DNA of 64,000 nt from Trifolium pratense (Eukaryota > Streptophyta > Magnoliopsida > Fabales > Fabaceae): NCBI RefSeq assembly GCF_020283565.1, contig NC_060060.1:5828001-5892000 (forward strand), read 5' to 3'. The stretch's first letter is position 1. Each line of letters starts with the position of its first letter. The notes beneath the pieces were generated by a model that saw nothing but the letters and a program-made list of their open reading frames with translations, was not told the origin of the DNA and searched no databases. A program made the position numbers and the translations under genes. Shown here piece after piece: positions 10,001 through 18,883 of the stretch.

Positions 10001-12183
10001 GGACGCCAGAATGCGAAGAAGCCTTCAAACAACTAAAAGAGTTCCTGGCATCACCGCCCATCTTGACACGCCCATTACCAGGTAACACCCTTTACCTATA
10101 TCTCGCAGTCTCGGATAGAGCTTTGAGTTCAGCTCTAGTTCAAGAAATAGAGGGCGAAGAAAAACCTATATATTTTGTAAGTAGAACCTTAAGGGGAGCA
10201 GAAACTAGGTATCAAAGAATAGAGAGGTTATCTCTCGCGGTAGTTGTCACAGCCAGAAAGTTAAGGCAGTATTTTCAAAGCCACCAGGTAGTTGTTAAAA
10301 CAGATTACCCTATCAAGAACGTCCTCCGAAAGCCAGACTTGGCAGGAAGGATGGTGGCGTGGTCCGTGGAATTATCGGAATTTGACATCACCTTCTCACC
10401 TAGAGGGGCCATTAAGTCACAAAGACTAGCTGATTTTGTATTGGAGATGTCTACTCCGCCAACAACAGAGAAAACGGCGTTTTGGACACTCTCAGTTGAC
10501 GGGGCCTCCAATGTGCGAGGAAGTGGAGCCGGAATAGTACTGGAAGGACCGGATGGCGTGATGATAGAACAATCACTACGTTTCGCCTTCAAAGCTAGCA
10601 ACAACCAAGCGGAATACGAGGCTTTGATAGCAGGAATGAAGTTGGCAAGCGATATGGAGGTAAAAGAGCTAAAGGCCATGAGTGATTCCCAACTGGTAAC
10701 CAACCAAGTATCAGGGAAGTTTCAAACGAAGGAGCCGCAGTTAATCAAATACGTGGAGAAGGTGCAAAACCTAGCTAAGCATTTCGATTCCTTCGAATTA
10801 GTTTACGTTCCCCGCGAACAAAACATGAGAGCAGATCTATTGTCAAAGCTGGCGAGCACCAAAAAACCAGGAAGTCATAGAACCGTTATCCAAGAAACCA
10901 TAAAAACTCCCAGCATCAACGGGGAAGAGGTAATGATGGTAATAGAAGAAGAAGACTGGAGATCGCCCATTATCCGGTACCTCCAAAAGGATGAGCTACC
11001 GAAAGAAAGGGAAAAGGCTTTTAAACTGAGGAAAATGGCGGCATGGTATTCAATGGTAGGAGATAAGCTATATAAGAGGGGATTCGCGTCCCCCCTCCTT
11101 TTATGCGTCAGTACTGAAGAAGCCAAGCGCATCATGAATGAAGTCCACGAAGGATCATGTGGTAGTCATATCGGTTCAAGAGCATTAGCAGGAAAGATAT
11201 TGAGAGCAGGATTTTATTGGCCAGATATACATGATGATACCGCCATGTATGTAAGAAACTGTGACAAATGTCAAAGACACGCCAACCTGCATCACGTTCC
11301 GGGGGAGCCACTGAAGTCAGTGTTGTCCCCTTGGCCCTTTTTCATGTGGGGTGTAGATATCGTTGGTCCATTTCCGGTTGGCTATAAACAAGCGCGATGG
11401 ATCATCGTCGCCGTAGACTACTTTACAAAATGGATTGAAGCAGAGCCGGTATCCAGCATCTCGGCGGAACAGGTAAAAATCTTTTATTGGAAGAAAATCA
11501 TCTGCAGATTTGGATTGCCCAAATACATCGTATCCGACAACGGTACACAGTTCGCCAGCGAAAAGGTCGTTGAATTCTGTCAAAGCAAAGGAATAAAAAA
11601 CACCTTTATATCAGTGGAGCATCCACAAGCTAACGGACAAGCAGAGTCAGCAAATAAGGTGATACTAAGAGCCTTAAAAAGAAGGCTAGATAGTAAAGGC
11701 GAAGCTTGGGTAGCCCACATCTCACCCATCCTCTGGTCGTATCACACCACTCCCCAATCCTCGACAGGAGAAGCGCCATTTACAATGGTCTATGGTTCGG
11801 ACGCGATGATCCCGGTGGAAATAAATCCTCCTAGTTGGCGCAGAGAAACCACGACACAGGAAGAGAACAACAGAGCTCTGGAAGAGAACCTAGACATGAT
11901 CGAGGAAAGAAGAGAAAGAGCGCATTTCAGGGAATTCGCCATAAAGCAAAGAGCCGCTAGGCGTTATAATACGAGAGTCAAACAAAGGAGTTTTCAAGAA
12001 GGCGACCTGGTGCTGAAAAGACCTATGGGAAAGGATAAAGGAGGAAAGTTCGCAGCAAACTGGGAAGGCCCCTTTCGGGTGCAAGAAGCTTTCGAAGGAG
12101 GAGCATATCGCCTAGAGACCATGGAAGGAAAAGTCCTCCCAAGGACATGGAACGTAGCAAACCTAAAGTTCTACTATAGCTAA
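7045..12183 (+). CDS. Gag-Pol polyprotein of Tat-type retrotransposon (1712 aa)
   Basis: One uninterrupted frame. Order: Gag (about 75-230); a knuckle-like cluster with C337, H340, C342, H345 and C350; aspartic protease with DSGSS at 482; reverse transcriptase with YIDD at 872-875; the native RNase H (about 1010-1110), whose first catalytic position reads LAVSD instead of the usual LDASD, so it may be inactive; an extra RNase H starting SVDGASN (D1152) with NQAEYEA and SDSQLV; integrase zinc finger (about 1368-1415) and a DD35E core at D1438, D1498 and E1534. No chromodomain follows. All motifs needed for reverse transcription and integration are present with no stop or frameshift. Gag and Pol share one frame, so Gag excess would need protein processing or another mechanism. 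Confidence 0.97.
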   Translation: MAGEHENHDNSNVNTLQAAVVEIRRLQTQIAAIEAERTNEKERAKLILEEEEGEGVMDVQPLAQHLWDAQVVETIKVPHLPTFDGKTDPREHLMAIGTQTAIINAPEHLKCKLLAGTFKDVALRWYMNLPRNSIESYADFHKKFIHQFAGSKHVKVTSTSLFSIRQNHGESLRNFLARFSEATIKVSNPNQEMFVAAFHNGLRAGHFNESLAQKPASSMQEVNKRAECYIKGEESNAEKRQRDVKEKEYVGRATRAPEHPRPKSGGHQGDPWQRHHGKPYRQPPRREFRNHPANEDLTPLNASKVYVLNEILATGLANLPPRRTSNIPMGLDDNAWCAYHRCRGHSTEKCFRLRDLIEELIKSGHLRKFIDDAAQGRVVVPKVPRQEPRDPPGPSREPPKGRISVNTIAGGFSGGGESSSARKRYVRRAISETYLVSQPQPLDVPDLAFTAKDGLEVAPHDDDPLVIQVQILNCDVKRVLIDSGSSADIMYWEAFKAMQLAEEQLQPYSGTLVGFSGEQVDVMGYASLLTTFGEGSNAKTIKVRYLVVKTPFTSYNIIIGRPAFNALGAAMSTLYLAIKYPLENGGVGTVRGDQILAKKCYESSLKIRHRTSGASGKFERRQAAIPGGINMIESADMDPREEFQDRRVSPIEDLEQVQIGDYPHQTTSLGTALPSEERRRIIKILKDNADLFAWKPSDMPGIDEGVITHKLSISPSTKPVSQRKRKVGEERRVAIAEEVEKLKEAGFIEEIKYPSWLANVVMVKKANGKWRMCVDFTDLNKACPKDPYPLPNIDRLIDGASGCKMLSFMDAYSGYNQIKMNPSDARHTAFMSNTCNYFYNVMPFGLKNAGATYQRLMDRVFAEQIGKNLEVYIDDMVVKTSEGSRHDDDLLDIMGSVRKYNMRLNPAKCSFGVQAGKFLGFMLTSRGIEANPEKCQAIIDMRSPTSVKEVQTLTGRIAALSRFLSCAGEKGFHFFASLRKNERFSWTPECEEAFKQLKEFLASPPILTRPLPGNTLYLYLAVSDRALSSALVQEIEGEEKPIYFVSRTLRGAETRYQRIERLSLAVVVTARKLRQYFQSHQVVVKTDYPIKNVLRKPDLAGRMVAWSVELSEFDITFSPRGAIKSQRLADFVLEMSTPPTTEKTAFWTLSVDGASNVRGSGAGIVLEGPDGVMIEQSLRFAFKASNNQAEYEALIAGMKLASDMEVKELKAMSDSQLVTNQVSGKFQTKEPQLIKYVEKVQNLAKHFDSFELVYVPREQNMRADLLSKLASTKKPGSHRTVIQETIKTPSINGEEVMMVIEEEDWRSPIIRYLQKDELPKEREKAFKLRKMAAWYSMVGDKLYKRGFASPLLLCVSTEEAKRIMNEVHEGSCGSHIGSRALAGKILRAGFYWPDIHDDTAMYVRNCDKCQRHANLHHVPGEPLKSVLSPWPFFMWGVDIVGPFPVGYKQARWIIVAVDYFTKWIEAEPVSSISAEQVKIFYWKKIICRFGLPKYIVSDNGTQFASEKVVEFCQSKGIKNTFISVEHPQANGQAESANKVILRALKRRLDSKGEAWVAHISPILWSYHTTPQSSTGEAPFTMVYGSDAMIPVEINPPSWRRETTTQEENNRALEENLDMIEERRERAHFREFAIKQRAARRYNTRVKQRSFQEGDLVLKRPMGKDKGGKFAANWEGPFRVQEAFEGGAYRLETMEGKVLPRTWNVANLKFYYS

Positions 12184-12289
12184 TCACGGAGCATCACTTT
12201 ATCGATGGAAGAATAAGTAAAACCATTCTCTTCTTTTAGCAATATTTTTAAATGATGTATAAGAACCATTTTCATAAATGAATAAAAAA

Positions 12290-12346
12290 CAATGAGACAC
12301 TCTTTTCCCCTGTTTCAACGGGGGTTTTTATCGAGGCTCATTGAAT
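12290..12346 (+). other. Nested inverted repeat after pol
   Basis: CAATGAG and CTCATTG bracket an inner hairpin with CCCC and GGGG arms around TGTTTCAAC. It lies about 110 bp after the pol stop and could fold in the RNA; a role in 3'-end formation or RNA stability is only a guess. Confidence 0.35.
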
Positions 12347-12498
12347 TTCAAAATTCCAGTAGTTTATATCATCCTGCATATCCCAAATAAAGGTCAACCT
12401 GATTAAGTTACGGGCTCTGAACCAACAAAAATGGTTATCTCAAACTTGAGCTCTGAATCTTTAATTAAAGATCAACTCAGATGTGAGCGCTGAACCAA

Positions 12499-13532
12499 AA
12501 ACAAGGGTTACAGTGCCTTGGCGTTACCTGTAAGTCTTACGAGTTGGGTACGTCAGAAAAAAATTTTTATTAAACAAGGGTTACAATGCCTTGGCGTCAC
12601 CTACGAGTTGGGTACGTCAGAAAAAAAAAAAAAATACTAAACAAGGGTTACAGTGCCTTGGCGTTACCTGTAAGTCTTACGAGTTGGGTACGTCAGAAAA
12701 AAATTTTTATTAAACAAGGGTTACAATGCCTTGGCGTCACCTACGAGTTGGGTACGTCAGAAAAAAAAAAAAAATACTAAACAAGGGTTACAGTGCCTTG
12801 GCGTTACCTGTAAGTCTTACGAGTTGGGTACGTCAGAAAAAAATTTTTATTAAACAAGGGTTACAATGCCTTGGCGTCACCTACGAGTTGGGTACGTCAG
12901 AAAAAAAAAAAAAATACTAAACAAGGGTTACAGTGCCTTGGCGTTACCTGTAAGTCTTACGAGTTGGGTACGTCAGAAAAAATTTTTTATTAAACAAGGG
13001 TTACAATGCCTTGGCGTCACCTACGAGTTGGGTACGTCAGAAAAAAAAAAAAAATACTAAACAAGGGTTACAGTGCCTTGGCGTTACCTGTAAGTCTTAC
13101 GAGTTGGGTACGTCAGAAAAAAAATTTTATTAAACAAGGGTTACAATGCCTTGGCGTCACCTACGAGTTGGGTACGTCAGAAAAAAAAAAAATATTAAAC
13201 AAGGGTTACAATGCCTTGGCGTCACCTACGAGTTGGGTACGTCAGAAAAAAAAAAAATACTAAACAAGGGTTACAGTGCCTTGGCGTTACCTGTAAGTCT
13301 TACGAGTTGGGTACGTCAGAAAAATTTTTTTTTTTTTATTAAACAAGGGTTACAATGCCTTGGCGTCACCTACGAGTTGGGTACGTCAGAAAAAAAAAAA
13401 TATTAAACAAGGGTTACAATGCCTTGGCGTCACCTACGAGTTGGGTACGTCAGAAAAAAAAAAAATACTAAACAAGGGTTACAGTGCCTTGGCGTTACCT
13501 GTAAGTCTTACGAGTTGGGTACGTCAGAAAAA
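12499..13532 (+). repeat. Tandem repeat block, 140-bp higher-order unit
   Basis: Two related subunits alternate. The long one holds TGCCTTGGCGTTACCTGTAA; the short one TGCCTTGGCGTCACCTACGA. Both end GAGTTGGGTACGTCAG plus an A-rich spacer and start ACAAGGGTTACA. I count seven long and eight short subunits; the first five pairs alternate strictly with a 140-bp period, after which order and spacer length vary. The short ORFs through it are a by-product of the repeat. It lies between pol and the antisense genes. Confidence 0.9.
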
Positions 13533-13919
13533 GATACAGTGAAGAAAGGCGAGATTATTGACGCCGCCAGAAAAAAGCTTATACATAACCAAAGCAAGGC
13601 GATTCATCACAACGCCAAATCATTTGCAACCACCAAAAAACAACAGGTATAAAGTTATTTGTATCAATTTACAATTATTATAGAAAATCGAAGATGTCGC
13701 AGGTGCAAGGATAAAGTTTCCTAAGCGAGAACGACAAAAGGCGTTACCTCTCAACGTAATGCAAATCCATAAAGTTATGAAGAGAAGAAATCAGGCAAAT
13801 AAAGAAATTTATAAAGGACCCAGCCAAGGGGTAAATTGTTCAAAGCCACAAAAAGGGCATACAAAATAATTACAAAAAGCCACAGAAGGGCAGAAACAAA
13901 ATCATTACAAAAAGATCAT

Positions 13920-16039
13920 TCACTGAGGAGGAACATAGGGAACGAGCTTGCCGTCAACAATTTGATTCATTGCATCAGCTTCGCCAAGGCGCTTAGCATC
14001 GAGATCCGGAAAAAGAAGCTTAACCTGTTCTATAGCAAAAGAAAAGCCCTCGTCATATTGGTTGGCGGCATAGAGCTGAAGCTCTGTGACATCATTCTCC
14101 AACCTAGCTTTCTCATCAGCTAAGGTCCCTACAGACTGTACCGCTTCATCCTTCTCCTCGGATAGCTTGGAGAGTCTCTCAGCCTGGGCAGCAGCATTCT
14201 CTTTGAGTTTGGCCTCCGAAGCGGCATAGCCTTCTTTAACTTTAGACAGCTTTTCCTCATACTCTTTCTTCAGTCTCTCTGTCTCGCCCTCCCGTTCTTC
14301 TTTCAGCTTCTTAATGTCGCCTTCCAACTTTGCCTTAGTTTCGGAATACCTCTTCTCAATGTCAGCGAGATTATCATCAACCAGCTTCACTTTTTGCCTC
14401 GCCTCTAGAACCTCTTGCTCTTGGCGGTTTGTCAGTAGATAATTAAGAAGAGTACCCTTGACTTCATACTCTAAGGCCTTCTTCCTTAGGTCTTCCGTCG
14501 AAGTGTCGGTGAAGCGAGTCATGTCGCCCACCATAGTTACTCCTCTCTCAATAAACTCCAAAGGATCGAAGGAGCTCCAGGAAAGGGGCGCAGCGGTTTC
14601 AGCGTCTTGAGCAGGAGGCTGAGAAGAACTGGAAGCCGCGCCTTTGCCCTTGTCAGCGCCCCCAGCCTTCTGAGTAATCTTCTCAACTTTTTGCTTTTTG
14701 GGAGGAGGAGGAGCAACACCCTCAGTCTCCTCTACTCCAGAGGCCGTCTTTCCCGGGATCTCAACACGGATACGCCCCTCATGCTTCTTCTTGCTCCGCC
14801 CTTCCTTCATAGCAGCTTCCTCCACTTGCAGCTTTTTCAGTGGATCAGTCACGGCGACAACAGGATTGGCCTTTTGCTGGCGAGCCTTAGCCAAGAATGC
14901 CAGCCTCTCCTCATTAGAAATAGTCCTCATTCTCTCTGCAAAAGTAAAAAGAGACAAAAAAAAAAAACACAAGAGTTAATAATGAGGCGAGATCAACATT
15001 GAACAGAAGTAGAAAAATACCAAATGCGCTACTTACGTAAATACTCTGTCAGGACCTCACTATTACCCTCACACCTAAGGATATCGGCGGTATCCATAAG
15101 GGCATAGGAGTCAAGGAAGTTGACGGTATCTTGCTCAAAATCGCTTAAGGCCTCAAAGATAGCACCCTTGATAAGCCTAGGGTTATCAGTCCAGTAGAAA
15201 GGGAATAGAGGATCATCAACCTCATCATACATCAAGTCAGAAAATTTCTCAGCACTACGAACCCGAAAGAAAGAATCCTTAAAGTTCTTGAAGTTGGAAG
15301 CGTATAGACTCAGAAGGCGACGGTTAGGTTGACTGCTAAGAGAGACCAAAGTTTGCGGCTTCAAGTTCTTTATGTGGTAGAAAGAGAAAAAAACGCCAAT
15401 TGAAGGCTCCAATTCGAAGCCAGAACACATTACCTCATAGGCTTTGATAAAGGCCCAACTATTAGGATGGAGTTGGGTGGGGGCGACGTTGAGAACCTTC
15501 AATATCTCCGCCTCAAAAGAAGTAAAAGGTAACCAAATGTTAAGGGGTTGTATTACGCCGGTATAAAGATAGAAATAATGCGGCGGGTTGTCATTCTTGG
15601 AAAATACAAACTCGTCCTCTCTGACGGGTTCGGTTATAATAAGGTCTTCATGAGAGGGGTCTGAAAGCTTGACGGCTTTCCTAAAGCTCCTCACCATTTC
15701 CGTGTTGGTATACTTTGAAGAAACTTCCATGGTGACGGGAGTATAACCAGCAACAACCAGATCTCGACAAGGATTCTTCCGCTTTCCTGTGAAAGAGGAA
15801 GGGGAGATTATGACGCAATCACTGTCATTACCACTATCAACACTACTACTATCACTATCACTATCACTACTACTACTCCCAACATCAAAACCCCATAATT
15901 CCGAGTAAAATCCTCGGCTATTGAGTACACCATTAGCCCTAGTATAATGGGCGCGAACTTGTTGCGCCCATTCGAGATAACTAGGAGCAGAAATAGGAAC
16001 CCTCCCATCATTATCGTCTAACTCTCTCAAAATAACCAT
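13920..16039 (-). CDS. Antisense spliced gene of the Tat element (predicted 672 aa)
   Basis: Two minus-strand ORFs join through an intron. Exon 1 is 16039-15037 and exon 2 14935-13920. The exon 1 frame stops two codons after a perfect donor (GTAAGT, 15036-15031); the acceptor TTTTGCAG ends at 14936; joining restores one frame (2019 nt). The N-terminal half has a Ser/Asp-rich tract followed by DCVIISPSS; a globular part follows. The C-terminal half has a basic stretch (PPPPKKQKVEK), a Pro/Ser-rich linker, then a long coiled coil (rich in E, K, L, A) and ends LVPYVPPQ. The layout matches the antisense ORFs known from plant Tat elements, but I cannot assign a function. Splicing is inferred from sequence only. 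Confidence 0.7.
14936..15036 (-). other. Intron of the antisense Tat gene (101 nt)
   Basis: On the minus strand the intron begins GTAAGTAGCG and ends TTTTGCAG, preceded by a T-rich tract. Removing it joins a one-base codon remainder (C) to AG and continues directly into the downstream frame. 101 nt is an ordinary plant intron length. Confidence 0.7.
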
Positions 16040-16641
16040 CTTCCTAAACCTAAATCAGAAAACTAGGGTTCCTACGCAAAACAGGCCAAATCGGCGAAAA
16101 GGAATAAGGTATAAAAGAAAGAATACCTCAAAGAAATTGACAAAGCTGGGAGCGTCCTAACACGTAGCGTTGAACAAAGGCTTGCTGGAGAATCGAAGAA
16201 GGATACGCGAAAAAGAGTACGGATTTGCGAGAAGAAACAAGCAAAGGGAAGGAAACAGAGGTAATATTTAAAGAGAAAAACCTTTTCGGTTGTTCGAAGT
16301 CCAGAAGTTGAAGCAAGAGGTAACGCACGCGTCGTCGGATTAAATACGTGTCAAAGCGCGTATCTCGAGAATAAACCTTAGAAGATTTATCGTCAGATAA
16401 TTAAACACGACGCCTACAGGCGGGGAGAGTGGCGCCATTCTTTGAAGTTTGATTCGCCTTAGGGGCGCGACAAAGATATCCAATACAACGCCAAACGAGA
16501 AAAAGCCAAAAATCAAGGAAGGACAAGACATAAAATAATGCATTCTACTCAAAGCAAGAAAGAAAAATCTTTATTATTAGCAGAAAATGGAAAGTACAGC
16601 GAGGAGAAACCAAGGTTACATAGAGAAATCCTAAAATCCTA

Positions 16642-16959
16642 TCAATCAGACTCCGAATCCTTTTGCACAGGCTCAGGGAAAGTCATCTTGGATTCCACGG
16701 TGACCCGGGACCCCCCTTCTTCACTGGATGAGGAAGCACGAAGCTCAGGAGGAACATAGGTCTCCAGAAACGAAACGTAGTCCTCATCACCACTACCAGA
16801 ATCGGAGATATCCGAAGAAAGAACGATAACCTCCACCTTTTTGACATCCTTAGACCTTCGGGAGCGAGTGGAGTGAGAGGTTGAAACCTCAACTCTTTTC
16901 TTCCTCCGCTGAGGCGGAGTACTTCTGGCAACAGGTTTTTTTGCATTGTTATTTTCCAT
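16642..16959 (-). CDS. Small antisense ORF of the Tat element (105 aa)
   Basis: An N-terminal basic segment (PPQRRKKRVEV, SRRSKDVKK) is followed by a hydrophobic-acidic motif EVIVLSSDISDSGSGDED and a Ser/Glu-rich tail. This resembles a nuclear-localised protein with a SUMO-interacting motif, by inference only. The ATG at 16959 lies about 45-55 bp after a TATA box at 17014-17004. No homologous family recognised; it may also be the first exon of a longer antisense transcript. Confidence 0.5.
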   Translation of the reverse strand: MENNNAKKPVARSTPPQRRKKRVEVSTSHSTRSRRSKDVKKVEVIVLSSDISDSGSGDEDYVSFLETYVPPELRASSSSEEGGSRVTVESKMTFPEPVQKDSESD

Positions 16960-17003
16960 AATAAAGATTCAAAACAAGTTGATGAAATATGAGAACAACA
17001 GTT

Positions 17004-17014
17004 GATATTTATAG
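17004..17014 (-). promoter_or_regulatory. TATA box of the 105-aa antisense ORF
   Basis: Minus strand GATTGGCTATAAATATC: a consensus TATA (CTATAAATA) joined to an inverted CCAAT (ATTGG), placed about 45 bp before the ATG. Confidence 0.5.
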
Positions 17015-17360
17015 CCAATCTTGCCCAACCCTAACATCGTTATTAACGGTCGTAATTAATGCTTGGACAGTCGCAACTACTTTGGTTTGACTATCTTGAG
17101 AACCGTTATTTTTTATCTTTCCAAGGAGTCAATGTTTGACCCGTTTAAGTTAATGGAGATTTTAGAGGAAGGCGGTACTAGAAAGGACAGAAGAGCAACA
17201 CATAAGTAAAGGAAATTGCTTAAGCATTCAAGTTCGTACAAAAGAAATACAACGGAAGCAAAGAAACAGAATAAAAATAACAAAGATCCCAAAATCCGGA
17301 AGCAAATTACAAATACTAGAAAGAAAAGCACAAAACGGAAAGATGAGCAAACAAAAGACT

Positions 17361-18005
17361 TCATGGCGTGGTAGAACTCCCCAATTCACCAGCATCGGCA
17401 ACGGCGATACGGTGCATTTCCTCCAATGCCCGTTTCACCCTCTTCGCCTTCACCATATTCTCGTCAATGGGCTTCAGATCCTCCCTCAGCTCGTTCTGCT
17501 TGTCTAAAAGGTCCATCAAAGAATGGCGCCTTGAAATCAGCTTGGCAACATCGTCCCTAATCTCGCCTTGGAGAGCCCTCTTCCTCTTCACGAGCGGCTT
17601 CATCTCCTTGTTCAGCAGCGCCAAACGATCGTCCACTCTACGCTCCTCGTTGAAGCATATCCCTAGGATTTCCTCCTGCACACCCATGGTCTCTTTCGTG
17701 ATCTCTATCTGGCTGTCGACAGCTTCGGTAACTTCGGCATGGCATTCTTTGACATTCTCCACAGCAATCACAAAGGATGCACTATCCTTCAACTCTTTCT
17801 CTAGACGCAGCACACTGTCAAGAAAACGCTTCTCCTCCTTGGTCAGCCTCCAGCAATAATCGTTCAGCTCTTTGACAAATTCCGAGAATTCACCAAAATC
17901 ATCCATTAAGTCCTCCGTACTCAGGGTCAACATACGGCGGAGCCGCTTGATGACGGGGGAGGCAGGGGATTGTCCACATTCAAAGGGAAGGCTTTTAGGA
18001 GACAT
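17361..18005 (-). CDS. Coiled-coil antisense ORF of the Tat element (214 aa)
   Basis: Begins MSPKSLPFECGQSPASP and then is almost wholly helical by composition, with heptad-like leucine/valine spacing and many charged residues (KEEKRFLDSVLRLEKELKD; KRKRALQGEIRDD; KAKRVKRALEEMHR). No catalytic motif is seen. The ATG at 18005 is about 65 bp after a consensus TATA box at 18080-18070. It is the antisense ORF nearest the 3' LTR and ends about 260 bp from the 3' LTR on its upstream side. Function unknown; a partner-binding protein is a plain guess. Confidence 0.55.
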   Translation of the reverse strand: MSPKSLPFECGQSPASPVIKRLRRMLTLSTEDLMDDFGEFSEFVKELNDYCWRLTKEEKRFLDSVLRLEKELKDSASFVIAVENVKECHAEVTEAVDSQIEITKETMGVQEEILGICFNEERRVDDRLALLNKEMKPLVKRKRALQGEIRDDVAKLISRRHSLMDLLDKQNELREDLKPIDENMVKAKRVKRALEEMHRIAVADAGELGSSTTP

Positions 18006-18069
18006 ACTGCAGAAGGAAAACTTTTAAGAGAGCAGGTGAGAATGTGACAAGTTAGTTCTATCAAATGCT

Positions 18070-18080
18070 CCATTTTATAG
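18070..18080 (-). promoter_or_regulatory. TATA box of the 214-aa antisense ORF
   Basis: Minus strand CTCTATAAAATGGAGC, a near-ideal plant TATA box; the predicted transcript start would leave a short leader of about 30-40 nt before the ATG at 18005. Confidence 0.55.
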
Positions 18081-18267
18081 AGAAAATATCCCATCGTGGT
18101 ATCGGCGAGTGGAGAAGCGGTTGATAGATATGGTTTAGGAGCACAAGAACGTGTGCCAGAAAGTGGGAGGAACGTGATGAAGTTCTTCCCGCGCTACAGG
18201 TTTTAGAGGGAAAATTCGAATCCTACTCAAGCACTTCATTCCTTTGGACCTCGTGCTTGGGGGGCTG

Positions 18268-18749
18268 TGGACTGGGCAATGGGCTTAAGTGAATATCCGG
18301 TGAGCCCAATTAAAGTAAAAAGGACGATAAGCCCAAAATCAAGTAAACCCTAAAAAACCCAATAGGCGATTAGAGCTAGGGCGCGACCTGCATCTCTAGG
18401 GCAACGCCAAAAAGGGTGGACTCTGTGTTACTGAAAAAATCTTCTCCTTCCTTGTATCAACCGCTACCTTGAGAAGAAAGAAATAAACTTCTCGCAACTG
18501 CCATAGCTTGGAGACCAAGGTTCTCATCCCTATTTTCACGCCATACCACCGAAGAAGATGCTAAGGGCCGGATTTTTAGGAACCCTTGCTTGGAGAAGAA
18601 GACTAGAAGCTCTATAAATAGTTCCATATTCTCATTTTGTAAGAGGATCGAATTCTGACTTATTAAACTCCCAGGGTTGTTGGGATTGAACTGAGTGTAA
18701 TCACACCATTTGATCAATAATACAAACCCCTTTGTTTTTTACCAGAACA
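18268..18749 (+). repeat. 3' LTR (482 bp)
   Basis: Same sequence as the 5' LTR, preceded by the G-rich tract CTTGGGGGGCTG that serves as polypurine tract, and followed by the duplicated TATAT at 18750-18754. Confidence 0.95.
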
Positions 18750-18754
18750 TATAT

Positions 18755-18883
18755 TAACTAAAAACAGCCTCGTCAGCACAATGTGTGCCGAGATGGACTA
18801 CCAGAGTTTACAAAGAGACAGAAAAGAAAATATAAAGATCAAAATCATACAAGGCTCAAACATAACAAAGGATTAGACCACCA
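18755..18883 (-). mobile_element. LINE fragment, 5'-truncated part
   Basis: Minus strand contains AAACTCTGGTAGTCCATCTC and TGCTGACGAGGCTGTTTTTA, a typical end of plant L1-type LINE reverse transcriptase region and 3'UTR. Joined with 6444-6478 it is one copy; the flanking 17-bp duplication ends at 18900. Confidence 0.75.

Larger units (their letters stand above)
6479..18749 (+). mobile_element. Intact Ty3/gypsy Tat-type LTR retrotransposon
   Basis: A complete element of 12,271 bp: 5' LTR 6479-6960, primer-binding site 6964-6981, gag-pol 7045-12183, tandem repeat block, three antisense ORFs, G-rich polypurine tract just before 18268 and 3' LTR 18268-18749. The LTRs start TG and end CA and appear identical over 482 bp. 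TATAT at 6474-6478 and 18750-18754 is the 5-bp duplication. Tat-lineage features are the extra RNase H between the RT/RNase H and integrase, no chromodomain, and extra ORFs downstream of pol on the opposite strand. The uninterrupted frame and matching LTRs indicate a very young insertion. Confidence 0.95.

Noticed and set aside
7696..12084. Several minus-strand ORFs of 60-176 aa across gag-pol
   Set aside because: Shadows of the long polyprotein frame, without domains.
12499..13532. Direct repeat array as a CRISPR
   Set aside because: Repeats are 64-76 bp subunits with near-identical spacers, in a plant retrotransposon; no unique spacers.
12586..13652. A series of 60-86 aa plus-strand ORFs with LGVTYELGTSEKKK text
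   Set aside because: They are translations of the 140-bp tandem repeat, with frame set by the poly-A spacer length; no gene signals.
14607..15002. Plus-strand ORFs of 93-131 aa opposite the antisense gene
   Set aside because: Mirror frames of the GC-richer antisense coding sequence, low complexity, no domain.
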